From positions 123,066-187,065 of the forward strand of contig NZ_JAMBPP010000011.1 in NCBI RefSeq assembly GCF_023369855.1: a stretch of DNA of 64,000 nt, given 5' to 3'. The position numbers were made by a program, and so were the translations under genes. The notes beneath the pieces were generated by a model. That model worked only from the letters and a program-made list of their open reading frames with translations. It was not told the origin of the DNA and ran no database searches. Positions 44,287 through 54,196 of this stretch are shown piece by piece (within the stretch, counting starts at the first letter, position 1; the number at the start of each line of letters is the position of its first letter). The DNA is from Actinotalea alkalitolerans (GTDB lineage Bacteria > Actinomycetota > Actinomycetes > Actinomycetales > Cellulomonadaceae).

Positions 44287-44969
44287 CCTGGTCGGAGGTG
44301 ACGGTTCTCGTCACGGCCGCGCTGCTGCTCCTGCTGTGGCGGGTCTGGGTCACCGCCTCGCGGCTGGACCGGTTGCACCGCAAGGTCGCGACCTCGCGGG
44401 CCGCGCTGGAGAACCAGCTGGTCCGTCGGGCCTCCGCGGCGGCCGAGCTGGCCGCCGGCGGTCTCCTGGACCCGGTGAGCTCGGTGCTCCTGGGCGAGGC
44501 CGCGTGGGCGGCACTGTCGGCGGGGGGCCACGGCCGTACCCAGCTGGTCGAGGCGCTGCCCGATCTCGCCGGGCTCCTGAGCGAGTCCGAGCGGGTCCGC
44601 GACGGCGCCGACCAGTTGGCTGCCCACGGTCACGTCCCCTACGAGGCGCCACCGCCTCCGGTCGACCGCGACCTGGTCGAGAGCGAGCTGTCCCGCACGG
44701 CACGTACTGCGCTCGCCGACCCCGACGAGGTCGCTGCGCTCCGGGAGGTGCCGCTCGGGAAGGACCTCGTCGAGGCCCTCGGCGCGGCCTGGTACCGGGT
44801 CCAGCTCTCGCGCCAGTTCCACAACGAGGCCGTGGTCCAGAGCCGGCGGATGCGTCGCAAGGCGTTGGTCAGGCTGCTGCGACTGCAGGGGCACGCCCCG
44901 AGCCCGCGGACCGTCGAGATCGACGACGCCTGGCCCGAGGCGCTCGGCAGGCCCGGTCACCACACGTGA
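44283..44969 (+). CDS. LemA-like membrane-anchored protein
   Basis: A 228-residue protein with one N-terminal membrane segment (VTVLVTAALLLLLWRVWV) followed by helical sequence. Its C-terminal part, SRQFHNEAVVQSRRMRRKAL, resembles the LemA family, whose function is undefined. The two 4-base overlaps with pimA and the PrsW-type gene show that it belongs to the operon. Orthologs of LemA-like proteins often pair with membrane proteases. Confidence 0.75.
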   Translation: MTWSEVTVLVTAALLLLLWRVWVTASRLDRLHRKVATSRAALENQLVRRASAAAELAAGGLLDPVSSVLLGEAAWAALSAGGHGRTQLVEALPDLAGLLSESERVRDGADQLAAHGHVPYEAPPPPVDRDLVESELSRTARTALADPDEVAALREVPLGKDLVEALGAAWYRVQLSRQFHNEAVVQSRRMRRKALVRLLRLQGHAPSPRTVEIDDAWPEALGRPGHHT

Positions 44970-46168
44970 GCCATCCGATCGGTCACGGGCACCTGCCCTC
45001 CCACCCCGGTCACCCCCCGCGTGCTCTGGGGCCGGCCCCTCGCAACCATCGGCAGAACGGTGCGGGGACGGTCGTCGCGCTCCTGGTCATGGGACTGCTG
45101 CTGCTGGTCGTGGTCGGGGTGGTCGGTGTCGAGGTCGGGGCCGACGCGCTCCCCGCGGCGGTCCTTCTGGCCTTCGTGCCGCTGACCGGGGTGATGGCCG
45201 CGGTGCGCTGGGTGGATCGTTGGGAACCCGAACCCTGGCCCGCCCTCGCGGTCGCCTTCGGGTGGGGTGCCTCGGTGTCGGTCCTGGTGGCTCTCGTGCT
45301 CAACACGGGGGCGATCGCGCTGCTGGTCGCCTCGGGTTCGTCCGAGTGGGTCGCCTCGGCCTACGGGGCGACGGTGGTGGCCCCGGTGGTCGAGGAGTCG
45401 ATCAAGGCCCTGGGTGTGCTGCTGATCTTCCTGGTGTGGCGACGGCACTTCGACGGTCCGGTCGACGGTCTGGTCTACGCGGCGACCGTCGCCGCCGGGT
45501 TCGCCTTCGTGGAGAACGTCCTGTACTTCGGGACCGCGCTGGCCGAGGTCTCCGGGCCGGGTCAGGCGATTGGCCCCGGCGTCGCGACGGTCTTCGTCCT
45601 GCGGGCGGTGCTGTCTCCCTTCGCCCACCTGCTCTTCACCGCGTGCGTGGGGATCGGGCTGGGCCTGGCCGCGCGGCACAGATCGCGCTCGCTGTGGCTG
45701 CTGACGTTCCCGCTCGGGCTGCTGGTCGCCGTCCTGCTCCACGGGCTGTGGAACGGCAGCGCCGTGCTGAGCACCGAGGCGGACTTCTTCCTGCTCTACG
45801 TCGTGGTCCAGATGCCCATCTTCTTCGGGGTGGTGGGACTGGTCGCGTGGTTGCGACGACGTGAGGCCGCGATCGTGCGGCTGCGGCTCACGGAGTACGC
45901 CGCAGCGCAGTGGTTCGCACCGGCCGAGGTGTCGATCCTGGCCTCGCTCGGTGAGCGCCGTCGCGCGGTCGCGTGGGCGTCCCGGCAGGGTGGGCGGGCA
46001 GCCGGGCGGGCGATGCGTCGCTTCCAGACGGTCGCGACCCGGCTCGCCTTCCAGCGGCAGCGACTGCTGACCCACCGCGAGGACCTCCGGACGGTGCAGG
46101 ACGAGGCCGCCCTGCTGGGCGACCTGCTGGCAGCCCGGCAGGAGCTGCGTCGCACCCTCGCGGTCTAG
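44966..46168 (+). CDS. PrsW-type intramembrane metalloprotease
   Basis: A 400-residue protein with about nine membrane segments, from a GTG at 44966. The metalloprotease motifs are present: [10 protein letters not shown] (E-E-x3-K), [22 protein letters not shown] and HGLWNGS. PrsW-type proteases cut anti-sigma factors or regulate membrane proteins; the target is unknown. A helical cytoplasmic tail of ~90 residues follows the last segment. It overlaps the LemA-like gene by 4 bases, and its stop TAG is part of the pdxS -10 TAGGAT. Confidence 0.9.
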   Translation: MSHPIGHGHLPSHPGHPPRALGPAPRNHRQNGAGTVVALLVMGLLLLVVVGVVGVEVGADALPAAVLLAFVPLTGVMAAVRWVDRWEPEPWPALAVAFGWGASVSVLVALVLNTGAIALLVASGSSEWVASAYGATVVAPVVEESIKALGVLLIFLVWRRHFDGPVDGLVYAATVAAGFAFVENVLYFGTALAEVSGPGQAIGPGVATVFVLRAVLSPFAHLLFTACVGIGLGLAARHRSRSLWLLTFPLGLLVAVLLHGLWNGSAVLSTEADFFLLYVVVQMPIFFGVVGLVAWLRRREAAIVRLRLTEYAAAQWFAPAEVSILASLGERRRAVAWASRQGGRAAGRAMRRFQTVATRLAFQRQRLLTHREDLRTVQDEAALLGDLLAARQELRRTLAV

Positions 46169-46171
46169 GAT
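46166..46171 (+). promoter_or_regulatory. -10 box of pdxS
   Basis: TAGGAT fits TANNNT and overlaps the stop codon of the PrsW-type gene. It lies 56 bases before the pdxS GTG, leaving a ~50-base leader. Confidence 0.4.
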
Positions 46172-46227
46172 GGGTGCGGCCCGCCAGGACGACGCGGCGG
46201 TGCTCCCTCCGAGCAGCAAGGACTGAA

Positions 46228-47130
46228 GTGGCGAGCGAGAACAGCCAGAACGTCATCGGGACCGCCAAGGTCAAGCGCGGCATGGCCGAGATGCTCAAGG
46301 GCGGCGTGATCATGGACGTCGTGACCGCCGACCAGGCGAAGATCGCCGAGGACGCCGGAGCGGTGGCGGTGATGGCCCTCGAGCGGGTGCCGGCCGACAT
46401 CCGCTCGCAGGGTGGCGTGGCCAGGATGAGCGACCCGGACCTGATCGACGGGATCATCGAGGCGGTGTCGATCCCGGTCATGGCCAAGGCGAGGATCGGC
46501 CACTTCGTCGAGGCCCAGGTGCTGCAGTCGCTCGGCGTCGACTACATCGACGAGTCCGAGGTCCTGACGCCCGCCGACTACACGCACCACATCGACAAGT
46601 GGGCCTTCACGGTCCCCTTCGTCTGCGGTGCGACCAACCTGGGCGAGGCGCTCCGGCGCATCACCGAGGGTGCGGCGATGATCCGTTCGAAGGGTGAGGC
46701 GGGCACGGGCGACGTCTCCAACGCCACCACCCACATGCGCACCCTGCGCGACCAGATCCGCCGACTCACCTCGCTGCCCGAGGACGAGCTCTTCGTCGCG
46801 GCCAAGGAGCTGCAGGCGCCCTACGACCTGGTGGTCGAGATCGCCCGGACCGGCAAGCTGCCTGTCGTGCTGTTCACGGCGGGAGGTATCGCGACCCCGT
46901 CCGACGCCGCGATGATGATGCAGCTCGGCGCCGAGGGCGTCTTCGTGGGTTCGGGGATCTTCAAGTCGGGCAACCCGGCCGAGCGTGCCGCGGCGATCGT
47001 CAAGGCGACCACGTTCTTCGACGACCCGGACGTCATCGCCCAGGTCTCGCGAGGTCTGGGCGAGGCGATGGTGGGCATCAACGTCGAGGACGTCCCCGAG
47101 CCGCACCGGCTGGCCGAGCGCGGCTGGTGA
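46228..47130 (+). CDS. pdxS: PLP synthase subunit PdxS
   Basis: Builds pyridoxal 5'-phosphate from ribose 5-phosphate, glyceraldehyde 3-phosphate and ammonia, with PdxT as ammonia source. The 300-residue barrel has [20 protein letters not shown], the catalytic Lys in [16 protein letters not shown], and [16 protein letters not shown]. The GTG at 46228 was taken as start after AGCAAGG. Overlap with the NUDIX gene and pdxT nearby form one unit. Confidence 0.96.
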   Translation: MASENSQNVIGTAKVKRGMAEMLKGGVIMDVVTADQAKIAEDAGAVAVMALERVPADIRSQGGVARMSDPDLIDGIIEAVSIPVMAKARIGHFVEAQVLQSLGVDYIDESEVLTPADYTHHIDKWAFTVPFVCGATNLGEALRRITEGAAMIRSKGEAGTGDVSNATTHMRTLRDQIRRLTSLPEDELFVAAKELQAPYDLVVEIARTGKLPVVLFTAGGIATPSDAAMMMQLGAEGVFVGSGIFKSGNPAERAAAIVKATTFFDDPDVIAQVSRGLGEAMVGINVEDVPEPHRLAERGW

Positions 47131-47708
47131 CCGCGGCGGCCCGGTCGGGGGACGGTGCACCGGGTCTGCCCGGAGCGCTGCCCACCCAGCTCGGACCCGA
47201 CTGGGTGACCGGCGCCGACGGTCTCCCGCACCGACGGGGTGCCCGGGTGGTCCTGCTGGACGACGCCGACCGGGTCCTGCTCGTGCGGGGCCACGACATG
47301 GACCAGCCCGAGCGCTCCTGGTGGTTCACGGTCGGCGGTGGCATCGACCCCGGTGAGACCGCGCGGGAGGCCGCGGTCCGGGAGGTCTTCGAGGAGACCG
47401 GCCTGCTGGTCACGGCCGGTGCTCTCCTCGGGCCGGTCTGGACCCGCAGCGCCGTGTTCGACTTCTTGCGCCGGACGGTTCGTCAGGACGAGGAGTTCTT
47501 CCTGGCGAGGGTCGAGGCACCGGGTGCGTTGAGCACGACGGGCTGGACGGAGGTCGAGCGAGGGTTCGTGGACGAGGTGCGCTGGTGGGACCTCGCCGAG
47601 CTGGCCCTGGTCGCGCAGGAGGTCTTCCCCTCGGGTCTCGCCGGCCTGGTCGCGGGCCTCCTGGACGGCTGGGACGGAACCACGCGGCACCTGGGAGAGG
47701 GGCCCTAG
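47127..47708 (+). CDS. NUDIX hydrolase
   Basis: A 193-residue hydrolase of nucleotide-diphosphate-type substrates. [20 protein letters not shown] and the following ETGL give the full Nudix box G-x5-E-x7-R-E-x2-E-E-x-G (~70-92). It sits between pdxS and pdxT, whereas in M. tuberculosis the Nudix gene of this region follows pimA. The real substrate is unknown. The GTG start overlaps pdxS by 4 bases. Confidence 0.88.
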   Translation: MTAAARSGDGAPGLPGALPTQLGPDWVTGADGLPHRRGARVVLLDDADRVLLVRGHDMDQPERSWWFTVGGGIDPGETAREAAVREVFEETGLLVTAGALLGPVWTRSAVFDFLRRTVRQDEEFFLARVEAPGALSTTGWTEVERGFVDEVRWWDLAELALVAQEVFPSGLAGLVAGLLDGWDGTTRHLGEGP

Positions 47709-47749
47709 GCCCGGGCGGCCCGGAGTCATGGCGCGAGGGATGACCCCAG

Positions 47750-47755
47750 TAGGAT
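47750..47755 (+). promoter_or_regulatory. -10 box for a probably leaderless pdxT transcript
   Basis: TAGGAT ends 8 bases before the GTG start at 47764, so a transcript started here would have almost no leader. No ribosome site is seen before the GTG. It is the best case of a leaderless start in the window. Confidence 0.45.
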
Positions 47756-47763
47756 CGGCCACC

Positions 47764-48381
47764 GTGACCTCCCAACCCACCATCGGCGTGCTCGCCCTGC
47801 AGGGCGACTCCCGCGAGCACGTGGCGGCCCTCGAGGCCGTCGGGGCCGCGGCCGTGCCGGTGCGACGTGAGCGCGAGCTCTCGCGGGTGGACGGCATCGT
47901 GATCCCCGGCGGTGAGTCCACGACGATCGACAAGCTGCTCCGTGTGTTCGAGCTCTTCGACCCCCTGGCACAGGCCATCGCCGCGGGCCTGCCGGCCTTC
48001 GGCTCGTGCGCGGGGATGATCCTGCTGGCCGCGAGGGTCCACGGCGGCATCGAGGGCCAGCGGTCGCTGGGCGGGCTCGACGTCACGGTGCGCCGCAACG
48101 CCTTCGGCCGCCAGGTCGACTCCTTCGAGACCGACCTGGTCGTGGCCGGCATCGACGACAGCGACGAGCGGCCCGTGCACGCCGTCTTCATCCGCGCCCC
48201 GTGGGTCGAAGAGGTGGGGCCGGCCGTCCAGGTCCTGGCGGCCGTGGAGGCAGGTCCCGCCGCCGGTAGGATCGTCGCGGTGCGTGAGCGCGGCGTCATG
48301 GCCACGTCATTCCATCCGGAGATCACCGGCGACCTGCGCCTGCACCGGATGTTCGTCCAGATCGTCACCGATCGCGGTTGA
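47764..48381 (+). CDS. pdxT: PLP synthase glutaminase subunit PdxT
   Basis: Releases ammonia from glutamine and channels it to PdxS. The 205-residue class I glutaminase has [27 protein letters not shown], the nucleophile in [11 protein letters not shown], and a C-terminal His-x-Glu at TSFHPEI. The GTG at 47764 is preferred over an upstream ATG at 47728 because the conserved N-terminus starts right here. Confidence 0.95.
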   Translation: MTSQPTIGVLALQGDSREHVAALEAVGAAAVPVRRERELSRVDGIVIPGGESTTIDKLLRVFELFDPLAQAIAAGLPAFGSCAGMILLAARVHGGIEGQRSLGGLDVTVRRNAFGRQVDSFETDLVVAGIDDSDERPVHAVFIRAPWVEEVGPAVQVLAAVEAGPAAGRIVAVRERGVMATSFHPEITGDLRLHRMFVQIVTDRG

Positions 48382-48394
48382 GGGGTTCTACGTC

Positions 48395-49156
48395 ATGTCC
48401 GGTCATTCCAAGTGGGCCACCACCAAGCACAAGAAGGCGGCCATCGACGCCAAGCGCGGCAAGCTCTTCGCCAAGCTGATCAAGAACATCGAGGTGGCTG
48501 CCCGGACCGGTGGTGGTGACCTCGCGGGCAACCCGACGCTCTTCGACGCCATCCAGAAGGCCAAGAAGTCCTCGGTCCCCAACGACAACATCGACCGTGC
48601 GGTCAAGCGGGGCTCGGGCCAGGAGGCCGGCGGCGCCGACTACCAGACGATCATGTACGAGGGCTACGGCCCGGGTGGCGTGGCTCTCCTGGTCGAGTGC
48701 CTCACCGACAACCGCAACCGAGCCGCCTCGGACGTCCGGGTGGCCTTCACCCGCAACGGTGGCTCCCTGGCCGACCCGGGCTCGGTGTCGTACCTGTTCT
48801 CCCGGCGCGGGGTCGTGCTGGTGCCCAAGGCCGACGGTCTCGGTGAGGACGACGTCCTGGCCGCCGTCCTGGACGCGGGCGCCGAGGAGGTCAACGACCT
48901 GGGGGAGTCCTACGAGGTCATGTGCGAGGCGACCGACGTGGTCGCGGTCCGCACCGCGCTGCAGTCGGCCGGCATCGACTACGACTCGGCCGAGACCCCG
49001 TTCGTCCCGGCGATGCAGGTCGAGGTGGACGCCGAGGGCGCGCGCAAGATCCTCCGGCTGATCGACGCCCTCGAGGAGAGCGACGACGTGCAGGAGATCT
49101 TCGCGAACTTCGACGCCTCCGACGAGGTCATGGCAGAGCTCGACGCCGACGACTGA
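48395..49156 (+). CDS. yebC: YebC/PmpR-family protein
   Basis: A 253-residue member of the YebC/TACO1 family. Recent work on the family links it to translation of difficult (polyproline) sequences; older work called it a DNA-binding regulator. [20 protein letters not shown] and [17 protein letters not shown] are the diagnostic N-terminus, and [20 protein letters not shown] the middle. It lies 13 bases after pdxT. Confidence 0.95.
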   Translation: MSGHSKWATTKHKKAAIDAKRGKLFAKLIKNIEVAARTGGGDLAGNPTLFDAIQKAKKSSVPNDNIDRAVKRGSGQEAGGADYQTIMYEGYGPGGVALLVECLTDNRNRAASDVRVAFTRNGGSLADPGSVSYLFSRRGVVLVPKADGLGEDDVLAAVLDAGAEEVNDLGESYEVMCEATDVVAVRTALQSAGIDYDSAETPFVPAMQVEVDAEGARKILRLIDALEESDDVQEIFANFDASDEVMAELDADD

Positions 49157-49208
49157 CGTCGCGGCGGGGCACCGCCATGAGCCGGGCGGGGGCTGGGAGA
49201 CTGAGCAC

Positions 49209-49781
49209 GTGCGCGTGCTCGGAGTGGACCCAGGACTGACCCGGTGCGGTCTCGGTGTGGTCGACTCGCTGCCCGGTCGCCAGGTCGAGCTCGTGGCCGT
49301 GGGTGTCGCGCGGTCCGCCGTGCACGACGACGTGGCCCACCGGCTCGCGCAGATCGGTGCGGAGGTCGAGCTCTGGCTGGACCGGCACGTCCCGGACGCC
49401 GTCGCGGTCGAGCGGGTGTTCGCGCAGCACAACCTGCGGACCGTGATGGGTACCGCGCAGGTGAGCGGTGTGGTGATGGCGGCTGCGGCCCGGCGGGGCA
49501 TCCCGGTCGCGCTGCACACCCCGAGCGAGGTCAAGGCTGCCGTCACCGGGAGCGGCCGTGCGGACAAGCCCCAGGTCCAGCAGATGGTGGCTCGTATCCT
49601 GCGGCTGTCCGAGGTGCCCGAACCGGCGGATGCTGCGGACGCGCTGGCGCTGGGTATCTGCCACCTGTGGCGTGCGGGTGGCGCGGTGGTCGCCCAAGGA
49701 CGTGGCGGGAACGGCGCGGCGACGCCGGCGCAGCAGGCGTGGGCACGCGCCGAGGCCGCGGCGCGGCGTGCCTCCTCGTGA
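49209..49781 (+). CDS. ruvC: Holliday junction endonuclease RuvC
   Basis: Resolves four-way DNA junctions with RuvAB. The 190-residue protein has [11 protein letters not shown] with the first catalytic Asp, [19 protein letters not shown] with Glu, and [15 protein letters not shown] with the Asp pair. It starts at GTG 49209. The tail is Ala/Arg-rich. A separate promoter for ruvAB probably lies downstream. Confidence 0.95.
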   Translation: MRVLGVDPGLTRCGLGVVDSLPGRQVELVAVGVARSAVHDDVAHRLAQIGAEVELWLDRHVPDAVAVERVFAQHNLRTVMGTAQVSGVVMAAAARRGIPVALHTPSEVKAAVTGSGRADKPQVQQMVARILRLSEVPEPADAADALALGICHLWRAGGAVVAQGRGGNGAATPAQQAWARAEAAARRASS

Positions 49782-49793
49782 CCCGGCGCAGGC

Positions 49794-49799
49794 TACCGT
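49794..49799 (+). promoter_or_regulatory. -10 box upstream of ruvAB
   Basis: TACCGT fits TANNNT and sits 11 bases before the LexA-like box, which would then overlap the transcription start. Confidence 0.4.
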
Positions 49800-49809
49800 T
49801 GCCCTTTGC

Positions 49810-49825
49810 TCGTACAGGTGTTCGG
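49810..49825. promoter_or_regulatory. LexA/SOS-like box upstream of ruvA
   Basis: TCGTACAGGTGTTCGG matches the actinobacterial SOS box TCGAAC-N4-GTTCGA at 10 of 12 arm positions. It lies 42 bases before the ruvA ATG. ruvAB is SOS-controlled in many bacteria. Confidence 0.55.
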
Positions 49826-49866
49826 GTGACCCGTGGTGGTGATCCGAGAGGTGCAGGAGGTTTCTG

Positions 49867-50484
49867 ATGATCGCGACGCTCCGTGGGCGGGTGGCGAGCC
49901 TGCGGCTCGACTCGGTCGTGATCGAGGTCGGCGGCATGGGCCTGCTCGCCTACGCCACTCCGGCGACCCTCGCGGGTCTGCGGGTGGGGGAGCCCGGTGA
50001 GCTCGCGACGTCCCTGGTGGTCCGCGAGGACTCGCTGACCCTCTTCGGCTTCGCCGACGCCGACGAGCGGGACGTGTTCGAGTCCGTGCAGACGGTCAGC
50101 GGTGTGGGGCCACGGCTCGCGATGGCGATGCTCGCGGTGCACACCCCCGACGGCCTGCGCAGGGCGGTGGCGGGGGAGGACCTCGCCGCCTTGATGCGCG
50201 TTCCGGGCATCGGTCGCAAGGGCGCTCAGCGCATCGTGCTCGAGCTCGCCGACCGGCTCGGCGCTCCGGTCTCGGTGGCGGCCGGCCAGCAGGCTGGTGC
50301 CACCGATCCCGCGGACCGGCGCGGTGAGGTGGTCGAGGCGCTCGTCGGGCTGGGCTGGAACGCCAAGGCCGCCGAGGTGGCTGTCGGGCAGGTCGCCCCG
50401 CTCGAGGCAGGCCCGGTGGGCGCCGCGGAGATCGCGTCGGTGCTGCGCGGAGCGCTCCGTGCGCTGGGCGGCGGGCGTGGCTGA
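49867..50484 (+). CDS. ruvA: Holliday junction helicase subunit RuvA
   Basis: Binds junction DNA and loads RuvB. 205 residues: [20 protein letters not shown] in the first OB domain, then two helix-hairpin-helix motifs ([29 protein letters not shown]) and the mobile domain III at the C-terminus ([20 protein letters not shown]). GCAGGAGG precedes the ATG. Its end overlaps ruvB by 8 bases. Confidence 0.96.
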   Translation: MIATLRGRVASLRLDSVVIEVGGMGLLAYATPATLAGLRVGEPGELATSLVVREDSLTLFGFADADERDVFESVQTVSGVGPRLAMAMLAVHTPDGLRRAVAGEDLAALMRVPGIGRKGAQRIVLELADRLGAPVSVAAGQQAGATDPADRRGEVVEALVGLGWNAKAAEVAVGQVAPLEAGPVGAAEIASVLRGALRALGGGRG

Positions 50485-51514
50485 GGAGGAGATCACCACC
50501 GAGCGCATCGTCGAGCCCGGCGCCGAGGACGTCGAACGCGCAGCCGAGGCCGCCCTGCGACCCCGTCGGCTCTCCGAGTTCGTGGGTCAGCGAGTCGTCC
50601 GCGACCAGCTCGAGCTGATGCTCCACGCTGCGATGGGTCGCGGTCGGACGCCCGACCACGTGCTGCTGTCGGGCCCGCCCGGTCTGGGCAAGACCACCCT
50701 GGCGATGATCATCGCCGGCGAGCTGGGCGCATCGATGCGGGTCACCTCGGGCCCCGCGATCCAGCACGCGGGCGATCTGGCGGCGGTGCTGTCCTCGTTG
50801 GAGGAGAGCGAGGTGCTCTTTATCGACGAGATCCACCGGCTGGCCCGCCCGGCCGAGGAGCTCCTGTACGTGGCCATGGAGGACTTCCGGGTCGACGTCG
50901 TGGTCGGCAAGGGTGCGGGTGCCAACGCGATCGGGCTGTCGTTGCCACCGTTCACCGTCGTCGGTGCCACCACCCGGGCGGGCCTGCTGCCCGCCCCGCT
51001 GCGCGACCGCTTCGGCTTCACCGGCCACCTGGACTTCTACGACGAGGAGGAGCTGCGCCGTGTCCTGTCCCGATCGGCCGGGCTACTCGGGGTCGAGCTC
51101 CACGGCGAGGCGGCCGGGGAGATCGCCGCGAGGTCACGCGGCACCCCACGGATCGCCAACCGGCTGCTGCGCAGGGTGCGCGACTGGGCGCAGGTCCGCG
51201 GGGACGGGACGCTCGACCTGATCGCTGCGCGGGCGGCTCTGACCGTCTACGAGGTCGACGACCTCGGCCTCGACCGGCTGGACCGCTCGGTGCTCACCGC
51301 ACTGTGCTCGCGGTTCGGTGGCGGGCCCGTCGGTCTGACCACCCTGGCCGTGGCCGTGGGCGAGGAGCCCGAGACGGTCGAGACCGTCGCTGAGCCCTTC
51401 CTGGTGCGCGAGGGCCTCATGGGCCGAACACCTCGAGGTCGCGTGGCCACGCCCAGAGCGTGGTCCCACCTGGGCCTGGAGCCCCCGGCAGGTCTCGACA
51501 CCCTGTTCGGCTGA
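50477..51514 (+). CDS. ruvB: Holliday junction branch-migration ATPase RuvB
   Basis: AAA+ motor of branch migration, 345 residues from GTG 50477. Walker [14 protein letters not shown], Walker [11 protein letters not shown], sensor 1 GATTRAGLL, Arg finger region RDRFGF, and the C-terminal winged helix ([17 protein letters not shown]). The N-terminus RRLSEFVGQ is the usual start of the ATPase core. Confidence 0.97.
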   Translation: MAEEEITTERIVEPGAEDVERAAEAALRPRRLSEFVGQRVVRDQLELMLHAAMGRGRTPDHVLLSGPPGLGKTTLAMIIAGELGASMRVTSGPAIQHAGDLAAVLSSLEESEVLFIDEIHRLARPAEELLYVAMEDFRVDVVVGKGAGANAIGLSLPPFTVVGATTRAGLLPAPLRDRFGFTGHLDFYDEEELRRVLSRSAGLLGVELHGEAAGEIAARSRGTPRIANRLLRRVRDWAQVRGDGTLDLIAARAALTVYEVDDLGLDRLDRSVLTALCSRFGGGPVGLTTLAVAVGEEPETVETVAEPFLVREGLMGRTPRGRVATPRAWSHLGLEPPAGLDTLFG

Positions 51515-51574
51515 GGTCGGCGCAGGGAACCTCCCGCCCGGGGTGCGCGTTAGGGCGGGGGAGCGTGTGTCACC

Positions 51575-51580
51575 TAGACT
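51575..51580 (+). promoter_or_regulatory. -10 box of yajC-secDF
   Basis: TAGACT fits TANNNT, 39 bases before the yajC ATG at 51620, in the 105-base gap after ruvB. Confidence 0.4.
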
Positions 51581-51619
51581 GCGCCGGGTTGCCAATCCGA
51601 CAACGACGTGAGAAGAGCC

Positions 51620-52096
51620 ATGGAATTCATCTTCATCCTGCTGCTCGCCTTCGGGGCGATGTGGCTCATGACGAGCCGGACCCGGAAGCAGCAGAAGGCC
51701 GCGGCCAGCTTCCGGGACAACCTCGCCCCGGGCCAGGAGGTCATGACCGGCTCCGGGATGTTCGGCACCATCGTCGCCATCGATGACGAGGCCGTCACGC
51801 TCGAGACCTCCCCGGGGGTCACGTCGCGCTGGCTGCGTCCGGCCATCGCCAAGCTCGTCGAGCCTCCCGTCGCGGATGAGGACGAGGACGACGAGTACGA
51901 GGACGAGGACGGCGAGTACGACGACGAGTACGACGACGAGGAGTACGAGGACGACGACGAGCTGGTCGAGGACGACGACGAGCTGGAGACAGCGGGCGTG
52001 GACGGCGACGTCGCGGTCCCGGACGACGCCTCGAGCCTGACCGGTGAGGCCGGCGAGCCCGGCGACACCGACAAGGACGTCCCGCCCCGCACCTGA
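51620..52096 (+). CDS. yajC: Preprotein translocase accessory subunit YajC, long acidic tail
   Basis: Small membrane partner of SecDF, 158 residues against ~100 in most bacteria. One membrane span (FIFILLLAFGAMWLMTS), then SRTRKQQKAAASFRDNL and the conserved PGQEVMTGSGMFGTIVAIDD. Residues ~87-125 are an Asp/Glu/Tyr-rich run and the end is Asp/Pro-rich. The start ATG at 51620 matches the family N-terminus better than one four codons earlier. Confidence 0.93.
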   Translation: MEFIFILLLAFGAMWLMTSRTRKQQKAAASFRDNLAPGQEVMTGSGMFGTIVAIDDEAVTLETSPGVTSRWLRPAIAKLVEPPVADEDEDDEYEDEDGEYDDEYDDEEYEDDDELVEDDDELETAGVDGDVAVPDDASSLTGEAGEPGDTDKDVPPRT

Positions 52097-52198
52097 CCTC
52101 CCAGCAGTTTCGACGGTCCCGGGAGACGGGGGCCGCCTCCGACCGCCTGCCGCGGCCGCCTCCCGAAGGACGGCTGCACACGAGAGAAGAAGAGTCCG

Positions 52199-54196
52199 TT
52201 GGCCACACCGACCCACCGCGCACGGCCAGTGCGTCCCCTGGTGACGCTGGGGGTCCTGATCTTCGGGATCTTCGGCACCCTCGTCGCCGGGACCATCTGG
52301 TCCGACGCCTCCCTCACGCCGAACCTGGCCCTCGACCTCGAGGGTGGGACGCAGATCATCCTGCGCCCCGTCGACGAGACCGGTGACCAGGTGACCGAGG
52401 AGACCATCGACCAGGCGATCAGCATCATTCGCCAGCGGGTCGACTCCTCGGGGGTCTCCGAGGCGGAGATCACCAGCCAGGGTGGCAACAACATCGTGGT
52501 GGGACTGCCGGGCGTGCCGGATGCGGCGACGCTCGCGCTGGTCCGCGAGTCGGCACGGATGCTCTTCCGCCCGGTGATCGTCCAGGCCGGTCCGGCGCCC
52601 ATCGAGGACGTCGCTCCCGACGGGCTCGAGGACCTGGAGGGCCTGGAGGGGCTCGAGGGCCTGGAGGGGCTCGACGACCCGTCGGTCACCGACGGTGACG
52701 AGGCCCCGGCCGACGGGGAAGCCCCGGCCGAGGGTCAGGGCGTGACCGGCGATGCGTCGCAGACCTCCGCCGAGGTGACTCTGACGTCCGCCGACGCCAC
52801 GGACCCCGAGGAGTCGCCTGCGCCGCAGGACCTCGAGGCGCCGGCGCAGGAGGAGACCGAGCCGGCACCCGAGCCGGCCGACGCGAGCGACTTCGCCTGG
52901 CTCACCGACGAGCTCCTCGAGGAGTTCACCGCCTACGACTGCACCGACCCGGCCAACCTCACCGGCGGCGCGAACCTCGTCGGCGACATCGACGCTGCGG
53001 TGGTCGCCTGCCAGGACGACGGCACCTCCAAGTACGTGCTCGGTCCGGTCGAGCTCGAAGGACGCGACATCGCGAGCGCGAGCTCGGGCCTGCGCACCGG
53101 CCCCACCGGCGTGGTCACCAACGAGTGGGTCGTCAACCTCGAGTTCACCAACGAGGGAACCGGCAAGTTCCGCACGATCACCGAGCGTCTGCTGCTGCTG
53201 CCCGAGCCGCAGAACCAGTTCGCGATGGTGCTCGACGGCCTGGTGATCTCCGCGCCGCGGGTCAACGTCTCCATCCCCACCGGTCAGGCCGAGATCTCCG
53301 GGACCTTCACGCGGGAGTCGGCCGCGACCCTGGCCAACCAGCTCAACTTCGGCTCGCTGCCGCTCAGCTTCGAGGTGCAGAGCGAGGAGCAGATCTCGGC
53401 CACCCTCGGCTCCGAGCAGCTGCAGAAGGGGGTCCTGGCGGGCCTCATCGGACTCCTCCTGGTCGGGGTGTACTCCCTGGCCCAGTACCGGGCCCTGGGC
53501 GCGGTGACGATCGCCTCGCTCGTCGCGGCCGGCCTGGTCACCTACGGGCTGATCGCCCTGCTGTCGTGGACCCAGGGCTACCGGCTGAGCCTGCCGGGTG
53601 TCGCGGGGCTGATCGTCGCGATCGGCATCACGGCAGACTCCTTCATCGTCTACTTCGAGCGGATCCGTGACGAGCTGCGCGACGGTCGCAGCCTGGTCGC
53701 CGCCGTCGAGCAGGCGTGGGGACGCGCGCGGCGCACCATCCTCGCCTCGGACGCGGTCAGCTTCCTCGCGGCGGTCGTCCTGTACTTCCTCGCGGTGGGT
53801 GGGGTGCGCGGCTTCGCGTTCACCCTCGGTCTGACCACCGTGGTCGACCTGATCGTGGTCTTCCTGTTCACCCACCCGATGATGGTGCTGCTCGCCCGGA
53901 CGAACTTCTTCGGCAAGGGCCACCGGTTCTCCGGGCTCGACCCGTCACAGCTCGGCGGACGACCCCGGTACGCGGGTCGCGGTCGGGTCGTGACCGATGG
54001 CGGCCCCCCGCCGACCGGTGTCGCTGCCGGCACAGGTGCCCCCACCCCTGCCGGCGCCGAGCCGGGGACCGGACGTCTGACCATCGCGGAGCGTCGTGCG
54101 GCCGAGCGGCGCGCGGCGTCGAGCAGCCCCACCGAGGTCGCGGCAGCGGGCAGTCCTGCCGAGGTCGACGTGCAGACCGAGCGGAAGGACTCCTGA
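52199..54196 (+). CDS. secD: Protein translocase subunit SecD
   Basis: Uses the proton gradient to pull proteins across the membrane. 665 residues with six membrane segments. NLALDLEGGTQIILRP is the signature after segment 1, GKFRTITERL and the PLSFEVQSEEQISATLGSEQ region precede segment 2, and the C-terminal half holds GITADSFIVYFERIRDE. The first external domain has an acidic Pro/Ala-rich insertion (~140-230) with a GLE tandem repeat. A TTG start is used. secF starts on the SecD stop. Confidence 0.95.
   Translation: MATPTHRARPVRPLVTLGVLIFGIFGTLVAGTIWSDASLTPNLALDLEGGTQIILRPVDETGDQVTEETIDQAISIIRQRVDSSGVSEAEITSQGGNNIVVGLPGVPDAATLALVRESARMLFRPVIVQAGPAPIEDVAPDGLEDLEGLEGLEGLEGLDDPSVTDGDEAPADGEAPAEGQGVTGDASQTSAEVTLTSADATDPEESPAPQDLEAPAQEETEPAPEPADASDFAWLTDELLEEFTAYDCTDPANLTGGANLVGDIDAAVVACQDDGTSKYVLGPVELEGRDIASASSGLRTGPTGVVTNEWVVNLEFTNEGTGKFRTITERLLLLPEPQNQFAMVLDGLVISAPRVNVSIPTGQAEISGTFTRESAATLANQLNFGSLPLSFEVQSEEQISATLGSEQLQKGVLAGLIGLLLVGVYSLAQYRALGAVTIASLVAAGLVTYGLIALLSWTQGYRLSLPGVAGLIVAIGITADSFIVYFERIRDELRDGRSLVAAVEQAWGRARRTILASDAVSFLAAVVLYFLAVGGVRGFAFTLGLTTVVDLIVVFLFTHPMMVLLARTNFFGKGHRFSGLDPSQLGGRPRYAGRGRVVTDGGPPPTGVAAGTGAPTPAGAEPGTGRLTIAERRAAERRAASSSPTEVAAAGSPAEVDVQTERKDS
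52625..52675 (+). repeat. Short tandem repeat within secD
   Basis: CTGGAGGGN/CTCGAGGGN units of 9 bases recur about five times and encode GLEGLEGLEGLEGL in the external domain of SecD. Such a repeat can change copy number by slippage without breaking the frame. Confidence 0.6.

Noticed and set aside
52625..52675. 9-base repeats in secD as a possible mobile or CRISPR-type element
   Set aside because: The units are contiguous, in frame and encode GLE repeats.
51134..53923. 929-codon open frame on the minus strand opposite ruvB, yajC and secD
   Set aside because: It covers three well-supported genes in the other direction and encodes only biased sequence; a codon-bias shadow.
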